From positions 124,001-188,000 of the forward strand of contig NZ_NNRM01000006.1 of assembly GCF_002252525.1 (NCBI RefSeq): a stretch of DNA of 64,000 bases. Reading direction: 5' to 3'. Under the pieces are notes generated by a model. That model was not told the DNA's origin, made no database searches, and saw nothing but the letters and a program-made list of their open reading frames with translations. Of the stretch, positions 46,866 through 59,320 are shown piece by piece; within the stretch, counting starts at the first letter, position 1; each line of letters starts with the position of its first letter. This DNA comes from Brucella pseudogrignonensis (GTDB lineage Bacteria > Pseudomonadota > Alphaproteobacteria > Rhizobiales > Rhizobiaceae). Made by a program: the position numbers and the translations under genes.

Positions 46866-46939
46866 AAAGAATCAGAGAGTTGATTCCGTGGCAAGCCCCT
46901 ATCAAAAGGGGAGCAACTTACGGAGCGCTCAACAAGCGC

Positions 46940-46976
46940 AAAAAAGCCCGGAATTTCAGTAGGAAATCCGGGCTTC
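46940..46976 (-). terminator. terminator after murB
   Basis: A stem of AAGCCCGGAtTTTC/GAAATCCGGGCTT type (46944-46957 and 46962-46975) is followed on the minus strand by TTTTTTG just after the murB stop. Confidence 0.85.
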
Positions 46977-46982
46977 TTAAAA

Positions 46983-47945
46983 TTAGACTTTTTGCAAGAA
47001 TTCTTTCACTTCTTCCCCTTCGCGGAACAAGCCAAGCCGCTTGATCTCCCAATGAAGGCGAATACCTGAATTCTCATAAACTTTAGCGCGAACAGTTTCG
47101 CCGAGCGTTTCAAGGTCATGGCCGGTCGCATTTCCGGTATTGATCATGAAATTGCAGTGCATCTCAGACATCTGCGCGCCACCAACACGCAGGCCGCGAC
47201 AGCCCGCCTTGTCGATTTCTTTCCAGGCAGATGTGCCTTCAGGATTCTTGAAGGTTGAGCCGCCGGTTTTTTCGCGCACAGGCTGAACCGTTTCACGGTG
47301 ATTCTGCACCTCGTCCATGGCTTTCTGAATTTCTTCACGGTCGCCCGGAATACCTTCGAACAGAGCCGAGGTGAAAATCAGATCAGGCGACGCTGAGGAA
47401 TGCCGATATGCATAACCCATATCCGCATTGGACAGGACATGCAGTTCACCCTTGCGATCAAACGCACGCACTTCCACAACACGCTCACGCGTCTCAACGC
47501 CGTTGGCTCCGGCATTCATGCGCAGAGCGCCACCAATGCCCCCGGGAATGCCGTGGTAGAAATGAAAGCCGCTCAGACCCGCTTCAAGTGCTGCCGCTGC
47601 CACACGCTTATCCGGCGTCGCAGTCCCTGCCCTGAGCTGGGTTTCTGAAACACGTTCGACTTCGCCAAAACCCTTGGCCGATAGCCTGACAACAAAACCT
47701 GGAATGCCACCGTCACGCACCAGAAGATTGGAGCCGATACCTACAACCAGAAGCGGAATCTCTTCTGGCACAGCTTTCAGAAATTCCGACAGATCTTCTT
47801 CATCAGCAGGCTGAAACAGAACCTGCGCAGGACCGCCGGCACGGAACCACGTAATCTTGTCCATGCCGGTATCCGGCATCATCCGGCCGCGAAGACCGGA
47901 AAGCCTGCCATCAAGCTTCTTGAGAAGCGTTTCGCCGCTTTCCAT
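46983..47945 (-). CDS. murB: UDP-N-acetylenolpyruvoylglucosamine reductase
   Basis: A 320-residue FAD enzyme that makes UDP-N-acetylmuramate with NADPH. FAD-binding motifs: [40 protein letters not shown] and [18 protein letters not shown]. The catalytic serine region is [12 protein letters not shown], and LHWEIKRLG closes the protein. The start shares one base with the murC stop (TAATG). It is the last gene of the rsmH-to-murB block. Confidence 0.96.
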   Translation of the reverse strand: MESGETLLKKLDGRLSGLRGRMMPDTGMDKITWFRAGGPAQVLFQPADEEDLSEFLKAVPEEIPLLVVGIGSNLLVRDGGIPGFVVRLSAKGFGEVERVSETQLRAGTATPDKRVAAAALEAGLSGFHFYHGIPGGIGGALRMNAGANGVETRERVVEVRAFDRKGELHVLSNADMGYAYRHSSASPDLIFTSALFEGIPGDREEIQKAMDEVQNHRETVQPVREKTGGSTFKNPEGTSAWKEIDKAGCRGLRVGGAQMSEMHCNFMINTGNATGHDLETLGETVRAKVYENSGIRLHWEIKRLGLFREGEEVKEFLQKV

Positions 47946-49351
47946 TACTTTGCACCCTGTTCAGCCAATTCTTTCGGCAATGCATAAGCCCACTGTGTAA
48001 TGTTGCCTGCACCGAGGCAAACCACGAAATCACCAGGCTCTGCGATAGAAGCCACCAACGGCACCAATGCTTCAGGGCCGCTTGCATAACGTGCATCGCG
48101 ATGACCAGCAGTCTTGATGCGCGACACGAGCGTTTCCGAGTTCACACCTTCAATCGGGTCTTCGCCAGCTGTGTAAACCGGTGTTACGATAACCGTGTCG
48201 GCATCATTGAAGCACGCTGCAAACTCATCAAACAGGCTGTGAAGACGTGTATAGCGGTGCGGCTGAACGATGCCGATTACTCGACCTTTGGTTGCTTCGC
48301 GTGCTGCTTTCAGAACAGCTCGAATTTCAACCGGATGGTGGCCGTAGTCATCGAAAATTTCGACACCATTCCAGGAGCCGGTATGAGTGAAGCGACGCTT
48401 GACCCCACCGAACGCACCCAAACCACGACGGATATCGTCGGCTGTTATGCCAAGTTCATTTGCGACTGCAATCGCTGCCGTTGCGTTTGAAACATTGTGC
48501 ATACCCGGCATCGGCAAGCGGAGATCCTTGATCTCAACCGTATCGCCCTTGCGTGAGCGGATCAGCACGTCAAACAGGCTCGTTGCGCCATCCATGCGAT
48601 GATTAACAAAGCGGACATCCGCCTGCGGGTTCTGACCATAGGTGATGATGCGACGATCTTCGATGCGGCTTACCAGAGCCTGCACTTCAGGGTGGTCAAG
48701 ACACATCACGCCAAAGCCATAGAATGGTACGTTTTCGACGAACTGCGCAAAAGCTGCACGTACATTGTCGAAATTGCCGTAGTGATCCAGATGTTCAGGA
48801 TCGATGTTGGTAACAACCGCAATATCGGCTGGCAGTTTCAGGAAGGTGCCATCGCTTTCATCGGCTTCAACAACCATCCAGTCACCATCGCCCATACGAG
48901 CATTGGTGCCATAAGCATTGATAATGCCGCCGTTGATGACGGTGGGATCGAGATGACCTGCATCAAGCAAAGCTGCAACCATCGATGTGGTCGTGGTTTT
49001 GCCATGTGTGCCGCCGATGGCAACCGCACGACGGAAGCGCATCAGCTCGGCCAGCATTTCAGCGCGGCGAACAATCGGCAGAAGCTTTTCGCGGGCGGCA
49101 GCCAATTCCGGATTGGTTTTCTTGATGGCAGTCGAAACGACGATGACTTCCGCATCGCCAAGATTCTCGGCCTTATGACCGACAAAGACCTCAATGCCCT
49201 TCTCGCGTAGACGCTGCACATTGGCGCTGTCCGACTGATCAGAACCCTGAACCTTATAGCCAAGATTGTGCAGCACTTCCGCGATACCGCTCATGCCAAT
49301 GCCGCCGATCCCGATAAAATGGACAAGCCCGATGTTGAGCGGCATTTTCAT
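47945..49351 (-). CDS. murC: UDP-N-acetylmuramate--L-alanine ligase
   Basis: A 468-residue Mur ligase adding L-alanine to UDP-MurNAc. The N-terminal dinucleotide fold is [28 protein letters not shown], the ATP-binding loop is [18 protein letters not shown], and [27 protein letters not shown] and [19 protein letters not shown] are the other family motifs. The reading frame overlaps murG by 4 bases upstream and murB by 1 base downstream. Confidence 0.97.
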   Translation of the reverse strand: MKMPLNIGLVHFIGIGGIGMSGIAEVLHNLGYKVQGSDQSDSANVQRLREKGIEVFVGHKAENLGDAEVIVVSTAIKKTNPELAAAREKLLPIVRRAEMLAELMRFRRAVAIGGTHGKTTTTSMVAALLDAGHLDPTVINGGIINAYGTNARMGDGDWMVVEADESDGTFLKLPADIAVVTNIDPEHLDHYGNFDNVRAAFAQFVENVPFYGFGVMCLDHPEVQALVSRIEDRRIITYGQNPQADVRFVNHRMDGATSLFDVLIRSRKGDTVEIKDLRLPMPGMHNVSNATAAIAVANELGITADDIRRGLGAFGGVKRRFTHTGSWNGVEIFDDYGHHPVEIRAVLKAAREATKGRVIGIVQPHRYTRLHSLFDEFAACFNDADTVIVTPVYTAGEDPIEGVNSETLVSRIKTAGHRDARYASGPEALVPLVASIAEPGDFVVCLGAGNITQWAYALPKELAEQGAK

Positions 49352-50475
49352 GGCCGAGTTCCTTCTTTCAATTCCTGAACTGATTTTCCTGCTGCAATAG
49401 CCTCTGCAAGATCGGCAAGCAACTGCGCGGCATCAGGCTTCCCGACGCTTTTCGCAGCTTTTGCCTGTTGCTCAAGCCTTTCTGGCTCGTTAATCGCTGC
49501 ACTAATGATGCTGGCCAGTCGTTCTGGCGTTAGTTCAGCCTGCCGAACCACATCACAACCGCCTGCAGCAGCAAGAGCCGCCGCATTCGCCGCCTGATCA
49601 TGATCAAGTGCATGTGGAAACGGCACCAGCATGGCCGGACGGCCAATCGCTGCGATTTCTGAAACGGTAGAAGCTCCCGAACGCGAAATCACAAAATGCG
49701 CGTCGGCAATACGGGCAGGCATATCGTTAAAGAATGGCGCGACATCAGCCGGAATCTTGAGCTTCTGATATGCGGCACGGACAGCGGCCTCATCCTCTTT
49801 ACGCGCCTGCTGTGTAATCAGCAGCCTTGCGCGTTCGCTCTCGGGCAAAAGCGCAATCGCTTCTGGGATCGCATTTGAGAAAAACTGCGCGCCCTGACTG
49901 CCACCAAATACCAGAAGGCGAAAACGCTGACCCTCTTTGGCTGGCTTATAAGGCGTGTTGGCAGCAGCAAGCACTGGCGGGCGAACCGGATTGCCGGTCG
50001 CAACAATCTTGTCAGCGAACGCACCGCTCGTTTCTGGCAGGAACCCGCCAGCAATCGCTTTCACGCGCGAAGCCAAGCCCTTATTGGCGCGCCCCATGAC
50101 AGCGTTCTGCTCATGCACCATGGTCGGGATACCCATATTGCTCGCGGCATAAAGCGGCGGCAATGTTGGGTAGCCACCAAAACCAGCGACGAGCTTGGGC
50201 TTCAAGCGACGAAACAGTTTGCGGCTATCGAGATTACCCTGCCAGAGTGACCACAATGTGCGTGCCAGCGCAATCGGATTGCGCCCTGCAATAGTGGCTG
50301 AGCGGATCACATGCACATGGTCTTCTGCAAAGGCACCGGCAAAACGCTGCGCGCGTGCGTCCGTTGCCAGATGCACATCCCAGCCGCGAGACTTCAATTC
50401 GTGCGCCAGTGCTTCAGCTGGAAACAGATGGCCGCCTGTTCCCCCAGCGGCCAATACAATTACGCCTTTTCCCAT
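49348..50475 (-). CDS. murG: lipid II synthase (GlcNAc transferase) MurG
   Basis: A 375-residue peripheral inner-membrane glycosyltransferase that converts lipid I to lipid II. Motifs: [28 protein letters not shown] (glycine loop 1), [46 protein letters not shown] and the donor-binding [37 protein letters not shown]. It starts 7 bases after the ftsW stop and overlaps murC by 4 bases. Confidence 0.97.
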   Translation of the reverse strand: MGKGVIVLAAGGTGGHLFPAEALAHELKSRGWDVHLATDARAQRFAGAFAEDHVHVIRSATIAGRNPIALARTLWSLWQGNLDSRKLFRRLKPKLVAGFGGYPTLPPLYAASNMGIPTMVHEQNAVMGRANKGLASRVKAIAGGFLPETSGAFADKIVATGNPVRPPVLAAANTPYKPAKEGQRFRLLVFGGSQGAQFFSNAIPEAIALLPESERARLLITQQARKEDEAAVRAAYQKLKIPADVAPFFNDMPARIADAHFVISRSGASTVSEIAAIGRPAMLVPFPHALDHDQAANAAALAAAGGCDVVRQAELTPERLASIISAAINEPERLEQQAKAAKSVGKPDAAQLLADLAEAIAAGKSVQELKEGTRP

Positions 50476-50482
50476 AGTCCCC

Positions 50483-51631
50483 TCACAAAGCCGGAATGCG
50501 CTCGCCCATGCTGACCGTATGCGTCATGCGCGCTTCCGGACGACGGCGTGTTAAAGCCAGCAAGATGCCCATGGTGATCGCAATAGCAACGAGCGAAGAG
50601 CCGCCATAGGAGATAAACGGCAGGGTCATGCCCTTGGCAGGCATCAGATGCAGATTAACCGCCATATTGATGATCGACTGGAAGCCGAACAGAATCACGA
50701 TGCCGGAAACTGCGAGGCGTGTGAAAGCATCGCGCTCACGCAGCGCAATCGAAAGTCCGCGGATCACGATAAACGCGAACAGCGCCATGATGATCATGCA
50801 GAGAATGATGCCGTATTCTTCTGCGGCAACCGAGAAGATAAAGTCGGTGTGGCTATCCGGGATGATACGCTTGACGGTGCCTTCACCCGGTCCCTGACCG
50901 AACCAGCCGCCACGCAGAATGGCTTCGCGCCCTGCATCCACCTGGAATGTATCACCTTCACCGGTCATGAAGCGGTTAACACGGCCCGCAACGTGATCGA
51001 GCGTCATGTATGCACCAAAGGCACCGACAACGGCGATGCCGCCAAGGACCAGAATCCAGAACATCGGCAGACCGGCGAGGAAGAACATCGCGCCCCATGT
51101 GCCGGTGGTGAGCATTGTCTGACCAAAGTCAGGCTGCAGCATCAACAGACCAGCAGTCACGCAGAACAGCATCATCGCCAGAAAATAGCCCGGCATCTCG
51201 CCGCCGCGCTCGCGCTCGGAGAAAAGCCATGCGCAGATGACCACAAAAGCGGGCTTCATGAACTCGGAAGGCTGAATGGAAATGCCTGCAAGGCTGACCC
51301 AGCGGCGCGCACCCTTGATCTCGATACCGACGAAAAGTGCTGCTGCCATCAGAAACAGCGAGGCGCAGAGCAGGATCAGCGCAAAACGCCTGATCTGGCG
51401 TGGCGACAGGAACGAGACACCGATCATCACGGCAACAGCCGGAATCATGAAGAAGGTCTGTCGTTCTACGAAATGGAAGCTATCAAGGCCAATGCGCTGC
51501 GCAACGGCAGGGCTTGCAGCAAAGGACAACAGCACACCAAGCCCCATCAGGGCCAGACATGCAGCCAGAAAGTAACGGTCGATTGTCCACCACCAATTGG
51601 CGACAGCACCACGGTCAACACGACTTACCAT
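50483..51631 (-). CDS. ftsW: peptidoglycan glycosyltransferase FtsW
   Basis: A 382-residue SEDS protein with about ten membrane segments that polymerises septal peptidoglycan with FtsI. Family motifs include [44 protein letters not shown], the long periplasmic loop with [56 protein letters not shown], and [18 protein letters not shown]. The start shares one base with the murD stop (TGATG). Confidence 0.96.
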   Translation of the reverse strand: MVSRVDRGAVANWWWTIDRYFLAACLALMGLGVLLSFAASPAVAQRIGLDSFHFVERQTFFMIPAVAVMIGVSFLSPRQIRRFALILLCASLFLMAAALFVGIEIKGARRWVSLAGISIQPSEFMKPAFVVICAWLFSERERGGEMPGYFLAMMLFCVTAGLLMLQPDFGQTMLTTGTWGAMFFLAGLPMFWILVLGGIAVVGAFGAYMTLDHVAGRVNRFMTGEGDTFQVDAGREAILRGGWFGQGPGEGTVKRIIPDSHTDFIFSVAAEEYGIILCMIIMALFAFIVIRGLSIALRERDAFTRLAVSGIVILFGFQSIINMAVNLHLMPAKGMTLPFISYGGSSLVAIAITMGILLALTRRRPEARMTHTVSMGERIPAL

Positions 51632-53034
51632 CAGCTTTCCCCTCTCATTGGCTCAATACCCGGGAGCGCAAGCACGGCGTTACGGAATGCATCGCCGCGT
51701 TTTTCAAAATTCTGGAACTGGTCGAAGCTCGCACAGGCTGGCGAAAGCAGAACCACAGGTTCGCTTGCTGCATCATTGCCTGCATCGCGTGCAGCATGTT
51801 CAACTGCAACAGCCAGCGTGTCGGAAATCTCAAATGTCACCGCATCGCCCAGCGTCGCAGCAAACTGCGCCGCAGCTTCACCAATCAGATAGGCTTTGGT
51901 AATGCGCGGGAAGAACTCCGATAAAGCGCTGATACCGCCAGCCTTGGGTACACCGCCAGCGATCCAGTAAATGTGGTTCGCAAAAGACGACAGCGCAGGC
52001 GCGGTTGCTTCGGCATTGGTTGCCTTGGAATCATTGACGAACAGAACCTTGCCGCGATGACCAACCTGTTCCATGCGATGCGCAAGACCTGGGAAGCTTT
52101 TCAAACCTGCACGAATTTCTTCAATCGAAAGGCCGACCGACAAACAGGCCACGATTGCAGCCAACGCGTTCTGCGCATTATGCGCGCCGCGCAGCGAACC
52201 AATTCCGTCCAGTGAAGCGAGTTCTTCAACCTTGCCGCCCAATGTCGAATAGAGCTTTGCACCTTCAGCAAATGCACCGTTCTCAAGGCGCTTATCTTTG
52301 GAAAGACGTGCGACTTTTACGCCTTTGCTTTCAAGACGATCCGCAATGCTCCCGCAATATTCATCGTCCACACCAACGATTGCCACACCGCTTTTCTCAA
52401 CAAGCCGCTGCTTAATGGCAGCATAGTTTTCCATGGAGCCATGGCGGTCGAGATGATCAGGCGTAAGATTGAGAAGAATACCAGCAGTGGGATTGAGCGA
52501 CGGTGCCAGATCAATCTGGTAGGACGAGCACTCGACCACATAGAAACGATCCGGTGCTGGCGCTTCCAATGTGAGGATCGCCGTTCCGATATTGCCGCCG
52601 AGCTGCATGTCGCGGCCCGAAGCCTTAATGATATGCGCAATCAGCGCGGTCGTGGTGGATTTGCCGTTCGTGCCGGTGATGGCGATAAACGGGCAATCCG
52701 GTGCGATGTGATTGCGTTCACGCACGAAAAGCTCAACGTCACCGATAATCTCGACACCTGCAGCATGAGCGAGATCAACTGTCCAGTGTGGCTTGGGATG
52801 TGTCAGCGGCACGCCGGGCGAAAGCACAAAGGCAGCGAACTGCGACCAGTCCGCCTGCCTCAAATCGCCAGTCGCTATACCCGCGCTCTGTGCGCGGGCA
52901 ACACTGTCGGGATTATCATCCCAGGCAATGATCTTCGCTCCACCCGCCACAATGGCCCTGGCGGTAGCGATGCCCGACCCACCCAGTCCGAAGAGGGCTA
53001 CAGTCTTATCTTTAAGGGCGGTGATCGGGATCAT
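51631..53034 (-). CDS. murD: UDP-N-acetylmuramoylalanine--D-glutamate ligase
   Basis: A 467-residue Mur ligase adding D-glutamate. Motifs: [21 protein letters not shown] at the N-terminus, [18 protein letters not shown] (ATP loop), [40 protein letters not shown] and [24 protein letters not shown]. It lies 12 bases after mraY and overlaps ftsW by one base. Confidence 0.97.
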   Translation of the reverse strand: MIPITALKDKTVALFGLGGSGIATARAIVAGGAKIIAWDDNPDSVARAQSAGIATGDLRQADWSQFAAFVLSPGVPLTHPKPHWTVDLAHAAGVEIIGDVELFVRERNHIAPDCPFIAITGTNGKSTTTALIAHIIKASGRDMQLGGNIGTAILTLEAPAPDRFYVVECSSYQIDLAPSLNPTAGILLNLTPDHLDRHGSMENYAAIKQRLVEKSGVAIVGVDDEYCGSIADRLESKGVKVARLSKDKRLENGAFAEGAKLYSTLGGKVEELASLDGIGSLRGAHNAQNALAAIVACLSVGLSIEEIRAGLKSFPGLAHRMEQVGHRGKVLFVNDSKATNAEATAPALSSFANHIYWIAGGVPKAGGISALSEFFPRITKAYLIGEAAAQFAATLGDAVTFEISDTLAVAVEHAARDAGNDAASEPVVLLSPACASFDQFQNFEKRGDAFRNAVLALPGIEPMRGES

Positions 53035-53046
53035 TCTGCTTGCCTG

Positions 53047-54129
53047 TTATCTGAGCTTCAATGTGGAAAGGCCGATCATGGCGAGGATAATTGCCACGAT
53101 CCAGAAACGGATCACGACCTGGCTCTCCGTCCAGCCCTTCTTTTCAAAATGATGATGAATTGGTGCCATCAGGAAGACGCGCTTGCCGGTGAGTTTGAAC
53201 GAACCAACCTGAATGATGACCGAGAGTGCTTCAACCACAAACAAACCACCGATGATGGCAAGAACGATTTCGTGCTTGGTTGCAACAGCAACCGTGCCGA
53301 GCATCCCGCCGAGCGCCAGCGAACCCGTGTCACCCATGAAGATTGCAGCAGGCGGTGCATTGAACCAGAGGAAGCCAAGGCCTGCGCCGATAACAGCGCC
53401 CAGTACAACGGCCAGTTCACCAGTGCCTGGAACAAAATGAATTTGCAGGTAATCGGCAAAGATCGCATTACCCGAAAGGTAGGCGATGAAGCCGAAAGAG
53501 GCCGCAGCAACCATCACAGGCACAATCGCAAGACCGTCAAGACCGTCAGTAAGGTTTACCGCATTGCCTGCGCCAACCATGACGAAGGCTGCCAATGGAA
53601 TGAAGAACCAGCCGAGGTTCAGAACAAACTGCTTTACGAACGGGAACGTCAGCGATGAGGAAAACGGCTCCTGTCCTGCCCGCATGATGATGAAGGCTGC
53701 AATCGCCGCAATCAGAAACTCGATGCCCAGACGCGATTTACCGGAAAAGCCTTTATCCGACTGTTTCGTGACCTTGAGATAGTCGTCGTAAAAGCCGATT
53801 GCACCAAAACCAACTGTGACCATCAGCACGACCCAGACATAGACGCTGGCGAGATTAGCCCAGAAGAAGCAGGAGACCAGAATACCGGTCATAATCATCA
53901 GACCGCCCATGGTGGGCGTACCAGCTTTCTTGAAGTGGGTCTGAGGGCCATCAGCACGGATCGGCTGACCTTTTCCCTGTCGCGCGCGCAGCGAATTGAT
54001 GATCGCAGGGCCGAACAAGAACACGATCAACGCCGAGGTAATCATCGCCCCGCCAGTGCGGAACGTGATGTAGCGGAACACGTTAAACGGTGTCACATGC
54101 TCGGCGAAGATTGAAAGAAGCATCAACAT
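53047..54129 (-). CDS. mraY: phospho-N-acetylmuramoyl-pentapeptide transferase
   Basis: A 360-residue integral membrane enzyme with about ten segments that makes lipid I from UDP-MurNAc-pentapeptide and undecaprenyl phosphate. Signature motifs: [46 protein letters not shown] (catalytic Asp pair), [14 protein letters not shown] and [26 protein letters not shown]. It starts 25 bases after the murF stop. A second ATG two codons in is possible. Confidence 0.97.
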   Translation of the reverse strand: MLMLLSIFAEHVTPFNVFRYITFRTGGAMITSALIVFLFGPAIINSLRARQGKGQPIRADGPQTHFKKAGTPTMGGLMIMTGILVSCFFWANLASVYVWVVLMVTVGFGAIGFYDDYLKVTKQSDKGFSGKSRLGIEFLIAAIAAFIIMRAGQEPFSSSLTFPFVKQFVLNLGWFFIPLAAFVMVGAGNAVNLTDGLDGLAIVPVMVAAASFGFIAYLSGNAIFADYLQIHFVPGTGELAVVLGAVIGAGLGFLWFNAPPAAIFMGDTGSLALGGMLGTVAVATKHEIVLAIIGGLFVVEALSVIIQVGSFKLTGKRVFLMAPIHHHFEKKGWTESQVVIRFWIVAIILAMIGLSTLKLR

Positions 54130-54154
54130 GCTGAGAAAAATCCCTCAAAAACTG

Positions 54155-55588
54155 CTACTCGGCAGGCACCACTGGCGGAAACTGATTGGTAAGCGCCTTG
54201 ACGATCTTAGAAAAGCCAATCCCCTTGGATGACTTCACCATGACAACATCGCCGGGACGCACAGCCTTCGTCACCAGCGGCAACAATTCATCGGTGCTCT
54301 GCCTGTATTCGACGCTAATTTCAACCGGCAAGGCATTTTTGAGCACCGACATTTCGCGTCCGCCGATATAAAGCACGTTCACTTCCGCATCGACGATGGG
54401 GCGTGCAAGATCGGCATGAAGCTTTCCAGACTGACGGCCAAGCTCCAGCATATCGCCCAGAATTGCGATACGACGACCCCGCGGGCCTTCAGGCGGCGTT
54501 GCATGAAGCAGCGACAGCGATGCACGCATCGAGGTCGGGTTTGCATTGTAGCTTTCATCGATCAGCGTGAAGGAACCGCCATCCGGATGCTCCAGAACAT
54601 GACGCGCGCCGCGCCCGCCTTCAGCAGTCAAAGTTGCCATGGCAATGGCAACCTTTGCCATATCTGCACCAACGAGATGGGCCGCGCCAAGTACAGCAAG
54701 CATATTCTGCACGATATGGCGTCCCGGCATGCCGACCTTTACAACCGCTTCTTCGTTACCGATCTTGACCGTCATGCATGAGCAGGTAGGATGCATTTTC
54801 ACTTCGCGCAGGCGATATTCGGAACGCGCATTTTCGCCGAAGGTGACGATATGCTCGACGCCTGCCTTTTCGGCGAGTTCTTCAAGCTGCTTGAAGCGCT
54901 TGTCGTCGCGATTGAGAAGCGCATAACCACCCGGCACAACACCTTCAAAAATCTCGGCTTTTGCCACTGCGATTTCTTCGAGATTTGCAAAGTGACCAAG
55001 ATGTGCCGGTGCGATCAACGTTATGAGCGCCACATGCGGGCGAACCATCTTAACCAGCGGCCGGATTTCGTCGTGGTGGTTCATGCCAATTTCAAACACA
55101 CCATAATCGGTATCGGCTGGCATACGGGCGAGTGTCAGCGGCACGCCCCAATGATTGTTAAACGACGCAACCGACGCATGGACCTTGCCTGAATCGGCCA
55201 GCACATGACGCAGCGCTTCCTTGGTCGTCGTTTTACCGACAGAACCGGTAACAGCAATGATCTGGGCTTTGGAGCGATCACGCGAGGCAATACCGAGCTT
55301 GATCAAGGCTTCAAGCACGTCTTCAACCACGATCATCGGAACCTTGAGATTGCCGAGAGCTGGAAGACGGGATTCGTTGACGACCAGAAGACCAGCACCG
55401 GCTGCCATGGCGGCCGTTGCAAAATCATGTCCATCGAACAATTCGCCTTTGATTGCAAAGAAAGCTTCGCCCTCTTTCAGCGTACGGCTATCGATAGAAA
55501 TACCGGTGATACCCGCAGGCAATGTACCGAAAGGCCGGCCTTCCATGGCCTCCACCATATCGGCAGATGTCCAAAGCCAGTCACTCAT
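54155..55588 (-). CDS. murF: UDP-MurNAc-tripeptide--D-Ala-D-Ala ligase
   Basis: A 477-residue Mur ligase that adds D-Ala-D-Ala, the product of Ddl encoded in the same cluster. Motifs: [47 protein letters not shown] (written [15 protein letters not shown] in this protein), [48 protein letters not shown] and [15 protein letters not shown]. It overlaps murE by 4 bases. Confidence 0.96.
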   Translation of the reverse strand: MSDWLWTSADMVEAMEGRPFGTLPAGITGISIDSRTLKEGEAFFAIKGELFDGHDFATAAMAAGAGLLVVNESRLPALGNLKVPMIVVEDVLEALIKLGIASRDRSKAQIIAVTGSVGKTTTKEALRHVLADSGKVHASVASFNNHWGVPLTLARMPADTDYGVFEIGMNHHDEIRPLVKMVRPHVALITLIAPAHLGHFANLEEIAVAKAEIFEGVVPGGYALLNRDDKRFKQLEELAEKAGVEHIVTFGENARSEYRLREVKMHPTCSCMTVKIGNEEAVVKVGMPGRHIVQNMLAVLGAAHLVGADMAKVAIAMATLTAEGGRGARHVLEHPDGGSFTLIDESYNANPTSMRASLSLLHATPPEGPRGRRIAILGDMLELGRQSGKLHADLARPIVDAEVNVLYIGGREMSVLKNALPVEISVEYRQSTDELLPLVTKAVRPGDVVMVKSSKGIGFSKIVKALTNQFPPVVPAE

Positions 55589-57057
55589 CCCTTATGCTCC
55601 TCAAGGCGTGCTGCCAGTGCAGCCGCCACTTCCGTATGATCCGAGAACGGCAGCGTGATGTCGCCGACGATCTGGCCTTCTTCGTGTCCCTTACCCGCAA
55701 CCACCAGTGTGTCACCGGGCATCATCATGGAAACTGCAGTGAAAATTGCCTCACGACGGTCGCCGATTTCGGTGGCACCCGGGGCTGCAGCCATGATTTC
55801 CGAACGGATCTGCGCAGGGACCTCCGAACGTGGATTGTCGTCGGTGACAATGGCAACATCGGCGAGACGTGCAGCAATTTCACCCATGATCGGGCGCTTG
55901 CCCTTGTCACGGTCGCCGCCACAGCCAAACACCACGATCACGCGTCCAGTTGTAAATGGACGCACGGAAGTAAGAACGTTTTCAAGTGCTTCCGGCTTAT
56001 GTGCGTAGTCCACATAGGCCGGAGCGCCCTCTTCCGTGGCTCCAACCAGATCAAGACGGCCCGGCGCACCCTTGAGGCGCTCAAGCGCACGCATGGCAGC
56101 CGCAGCCGGAACACCCGTAACCATCGCAAGACCTGCCGACACAAGCGCATTGGCAACCTGAAAGTCACCGGCCAGCGGCAGTTCGATTTCAAAGATTTCG
56201 TCAGCAATGCGCACTTCAATGTGCTGGCGGAAACGTTCATGCTCAACGCGTTTGATGGTGATGAAATCACCTTTGCGACCAACAGTCTTCACATCGCAAC
56301 CAGCGGCTTTTGCAGCTTCAATCGCCTGTGGCGAGAACTGGTCATCCGCAAAAATGATTGCAGGTGCACCTTTTGGAAGCAGCGTATCGAACAGGCGCAT
56401 CTTGGCGTGCAGATATTCTTCGATCGTTGCATGATAATCCATGTGATCGCGACCGAGATTGGTGAACGCGCCAGCAGCAAGCTTCACGCCGTCAAGGCGA
56501 CGCTGATCAAGACCATGGGACGAGGCTTCCATCGCGGCATGGGTCACACCTTCATCGGCAAGCTCTGCGAGCACGCGATGCAGTTCAACCGGATCAGGTG
56601 TCGTCAGCGAATTATAATCACTGCGGGTTGGCGAGAAAACGCCTGTCGTTCCGATATTGGCCGCAGGAAAACCGGCATAAGCCCAAATCTGTCGGGTAAA
56701 CGAAGCAACAGAAGTCTTGCCGCTGGTGCCCGTCACGGCAACCATGACTTCAGGCTGCTTGCCATAAAACTGTGCGCTCGCAACGGCCAGTGCATGACGT
56801 GGATCTTCAACATGCAGAACAGGCACACCGAGGTTTTCAATGGCTGCATTCTTGCCAGCGATAACGGCAACAGCACCACGCTTGACGGCATCGACTGCAT
56901 AGGCGGAGCCATCCGCTTTTACACCTTTGAGAGCCGCAAAAAGGAAGCCGCGCTCGACTTTACGAGAATCTGAGGTGACACCAACAATGTCCACTTCGCC
57001 CGCAGCGCCGGAGGCCAGTTCCTTAAAGAGTGTAATTTCCTTCAGCTTCATGGTCAT
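55585..57057 (-). CDS. murE: UDP-MurNAc-Ala-Glu--meso-diaminopimelate ligase
   Basis: A 490-residue Mur ligase adding the third stem-peptide residue. The ATP loop reads [18 protein letters not shown], where many MurE have GTNGKT, and then [39 protein letters not shown] and [14 protein letters not shown]. The specificity motif DNPR ([15 protein letters not shown]) marks meso-diaminopimelate as the substrate, as expected for a Gram-negative. It overlaps murF and lies 53 bases after ftsI. A second ATG two codons in is possible as the start. Confidence 0.96.
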   Translation of the reverse strand: MTMKLKEITLFKELASGAAGEVDIVGVTSDSRKVERGFLFAALKGVKADGSAYAVDAVKRGAVAVIAGKNAAIENLGVPVLHVEDPRHALAVASAQFYGKQPEVMVAVTGTSGKTSVASFTRQIWAYAGFPAANIGTTGVFSPTRSDYNSLTTPDPVELHRVLAELADEGVTHAAMEASSHGLDQRRLDGVKLAAGAFTNLGRDHMDYHATIEEYLHAKMRLFDTLLPKGAPAIIFADDQFSPQAIEAAKAAGCDVKTVGRKGDFITIKRVEHERFRQHIEVRIADEIFEIELPLAGDFQVANALVSAGLAMVTGVPAAAAMRALERLKGAPGRLDLVGATEEGAPAYVDYAHKPEALENVLTSVRPFTTGRVIVVFGCGGDRDKGKRPIMGEIAARLADVAIVTDDNPRSEVPAQIRSEIMAAAPGATEIGDRREAIFTAVSMMMPGDTLVVAGKGHEEGQIVGDITLPFSDHTEVAAALAARLEEHKG

Positions 57058-57110
57058 ACCAAATCCAGGTTCAGTGGTGCAGTTTCCGCTTCCCGCTACA
57101 ACTACACAAA

Positions 57111-58892
57111 TCAGTCGTTTATCGAATCAGCAGAAGCGATCTCTGATGCTGCTGGCGCAAATTCCTGTTTAAAATCGGGCTTAACCCCCAAAAATGAGGC
57201 TGAGCGCCTAATAATATCGGCAACCATTGGCGCAGCATTAAGACCAGCGGTCGCGCTGTACTTGCCTTCTTCCGGCTTAGGCTCGTCAATAATAGTCAGA
57301 ACGACATAGGTAGGATCGTCCATCGGGAAGGATGCGAGAAATGCATTGAAGCGCACATCCTTCGAATAGCGGCCATGCACGACCTTTTCAGCCGTACCCG
57401 TCTTGCCGCCGACACGGTAGCCCTGAACCGTTGCACGTTTACCCGAACCACCTGGCGCGGTTGAGTTCAGGCGATAAAGATAACGCATGTCCGCTGACAC
57501 CTGCGGGTGAATAACCTGCTGCGCCACCTGATCGGCCTGAGTCTGCGTGCGTGTAAGGAATGTCGGCTCAATCAGCTTGCCGCCATTCATCAAAGCTGCT
57601 GCACCAACAGCGGTCTGCAGCGGCGTGGTCATCATGCCGTGTCCGAACGAAATGGTCATCGAGTGAACCTTCTTCCAGACGCGCGGCTCGACCGGGCGCG
57701 CCACTTCAGGCAGCTCAGTCTGCATACGATCAAGAAGACCCATTTTCTTCAGGAACGCACGATGACCTTCAATTCCGACAACGTTGGCTTCATGACCTGA
57801 ACCAATGTTGGATGAGAAGATAAAGACTTCAGGCAGCGTCAAAACGCGGCCTTTGCCGTGGAAGTCGCGGATTGTCTGACGACCGATAACCAGCGGACGC
57901 GACGCATCGATCCTCGAATTGAGATTAAACTTGCCCGAATCGAGCGCCATTGCAGTGGTGAAGCTCTTGATCGTCGAGCCCATTTCGTAGGTACCCGCCG
58001 ACATGCGGTTCAAGCGATCCTTATCGAGCGCATTAACCGGATTGTTCGGATCAAAATCCGGCACCGAAGCCATAGCAATGACTTCGCCGGTCTTCACGTT
58101 GAGAACCACGGCACCCGCAGCAATCGCGCGATAACGTTCCATCGCCTTAACGAGAACGTCGCGCATGATGTGCTGCACGCGGATATCGATCGAGAGCTTG
58201 ATCGGCTCAAGCGATTGCCCGGTTGCCATACCGACAGCGCGAAGATCGCTCAGTCCCTGACTGTCGATATATTTTTCCATACCCGCAATGCCCTGATTGT
58301 CGACATTAACGAGACCAAGAATATGCGAAGCCGTTGGACCACCCGGATAAAAGCGACGCTTTTCCGTACGGAAGCCGATACCGGGCACACCTAGAGCCAT
58401 AATCTGGCTCTGCTGACGTGGCGTCAGACCACGCTTCACCCAAACGAAGCCTGCTCCGCTTTTCAGACGGCGATAGGTCGCTTCCCAGTCGAGATCGGGA
58501 ATAACAGTCGAGAGAAGTTCGATTGTTTCATCCGGATCGACGATCTTGCGTGGCTCAGCAAACAGCGAAGCGGTCTTGATATCAGTCGCAAGGATTTCAC
58601 CATTGCGATCCAGAATGTCCGGGCGCGATGCGAGCTGATGTACGGCAGGGCCGCCAGAGTCATCACCCTCGCCGCCAATCACACCGAAATAGACCAGCTT
58701 ACCGCCGATCACGCCATAAATGCCGACGAAGCAGGCAATGGCCATCCAGAGACGATTACGTGCGCGATTGCCGTGCTTTTTACGCGAGCCGACAAAAGCC
58801 ATATTGCCGGCCAGCTTTTCATTGCCAGCCGGCTCAAAGCCGTCATTGGTGTTCTGTTTGTTCTTCTTGGAAAATCCGAGCTTCAGCCGCAT
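57111..58892 (-). CDS. ftsI: division-specific transpeptidase (class B PBP) FtsI
   Basis: A 593-residue septal penicillin-binding protein. A basic cytoplasmic N-terminus, one membrane segment (about 49-70), a pedestal domain ([18 protein letters not shown]) and the transpeptidase domain follow in order. Active-site motifs: Ser306-Thr-Ile-Lys309 (MGSTIKSF), SSN at 360-362 and KTGT at 497-500. The N-terminal tail is longer than in E. coli. It works with FtsW and starts 2 bases after the ftsL stop. Confidence 0.96.
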   Translation of the reverse strand: MRLKLGFSKKNKQNTNDGFEPAGNEKLAGNMAFVGSRKKHGNRARNRLWMAIACFVGIYGVIGGKLVYFGVIGGEGDDSGGPAVHQLASRPDILDRNGEILATDIKTASLFAEPRKIVDPDETIELLSTVIPDLDWEATYRRLKSGAGFVWVKRGLTPRQQSQIMALGVPGIGFRTEKRRFYPGGPTASHILGLVNVDNQGIAGMEKYIDSQGLSDLRAVGMATGQSLEPIKLSIDIRVQHIMRDVLVKAMERYRAIAAGAVVLNVKTGEVIAMASVPDFDPNNPVNALDKDRLNRMSAGTYEMGSTIKSFTTAMALDSGKFNLNSRIDASRPLVIGRQTIRDFHGKGRVLTLPEVFIFSSNIGSGHEANVVGIEGHRAFLKKMGLLDRMQTELPEVARPVEPRVWKKVHSMTISFGHGMMTTPLQTAVGAAALMNGGKLIEPTFLTRTQTQADQVAQQVIHPQVSADMRYLYRLNSTAPGGSGKRATVQGYRVGGKTGTAEKVVHGRYSKDVRFNAFLASFPMDDPTYVVLTIIDEPKPEEGKYSATAGLNAAPMVADIIRRSASFLGVKPDFKQEFAPAASEIASADSIND

Positions 58893-58894
58893 GA

Positions 58895-59320
58895 TTAGTG
58901 CCTCGCTCCATTCTTCTTGATGCTGCCAGTGGTTGTCGCGTCTGGCTCCAGAACGCCACTTGCCACCAGTTCATCGCTACCTGAGATAAGTTTCTGAATA
59001 TCATCCAGCTGACGCTCTGGAATGTCTTCCACGCCCATAGCAAGCTGCTCTGCTTCAATTGGCTGGAGCTTCAGCTCTTCCGCGTAAACGCCAACGAGGC
59101 TCTGCAGACGACCTGGCTGCGTCATCAATGCCCAATCCGCGCGCAACAGCGTAATCGTATCCTTCTCGGAATCGATCTGACGCTTGAGCTTGGCAATAAC
59201 AGCGATCTGCCTTTCCGCATCATATTTGATGGTATAGGTGATCGTTGCTGCCACCAGCATCGCCGCTATCATGATGAGTTCAAAAGTACGCAGCACTCGT
59301 TCAACTCCGGGCCAGTTCAT
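58895..59320 (-). CDS. ftsL: cell division protein FtsL
   Basis: A 141-residue bitopic protein of the FtsQLB complex. It has a short cytoplasmic start ([12 protein letters not shown]), one membrane segment (about residues 11-30, [21 protein letters not shown]) and a periplasmic coiled coil ([42 protein letters not shown]). The [14 protein letters not shown] pattern is typical of alphaproteobacterial FtsL. The ATG at 59320 overlaps the end of rsmH by 20 bases; the frame extends further, but without support. Confidence 0.9.
   Translation of the reverse strand: MNWPGVERVLRTFELIMIAAMLVAATITYTIKYDAERQIAVIAKLKRQIDSEKDTITLLRADWALMTQPGRLQSLVGVYAEELKLQPIEAEQLAMGVEDIPERQLDDIQKLISGSDELVASGVLEPDATTTGSIKKNGARH

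Noticed and set aside
50648-51892. A 414-codon open frame on the plus strand across ftsW and murD
   Set aside because: It is antisense to two conserved genes, rich in His, Gln and Asp, with no domain; a shadow frame.
55522-56973. A 483-codon open frame on the plus strand across murF and murE
   Set aside because: It is antisense to well-supported Mur ligases, has no family motifs, and contains improbable residue composition.
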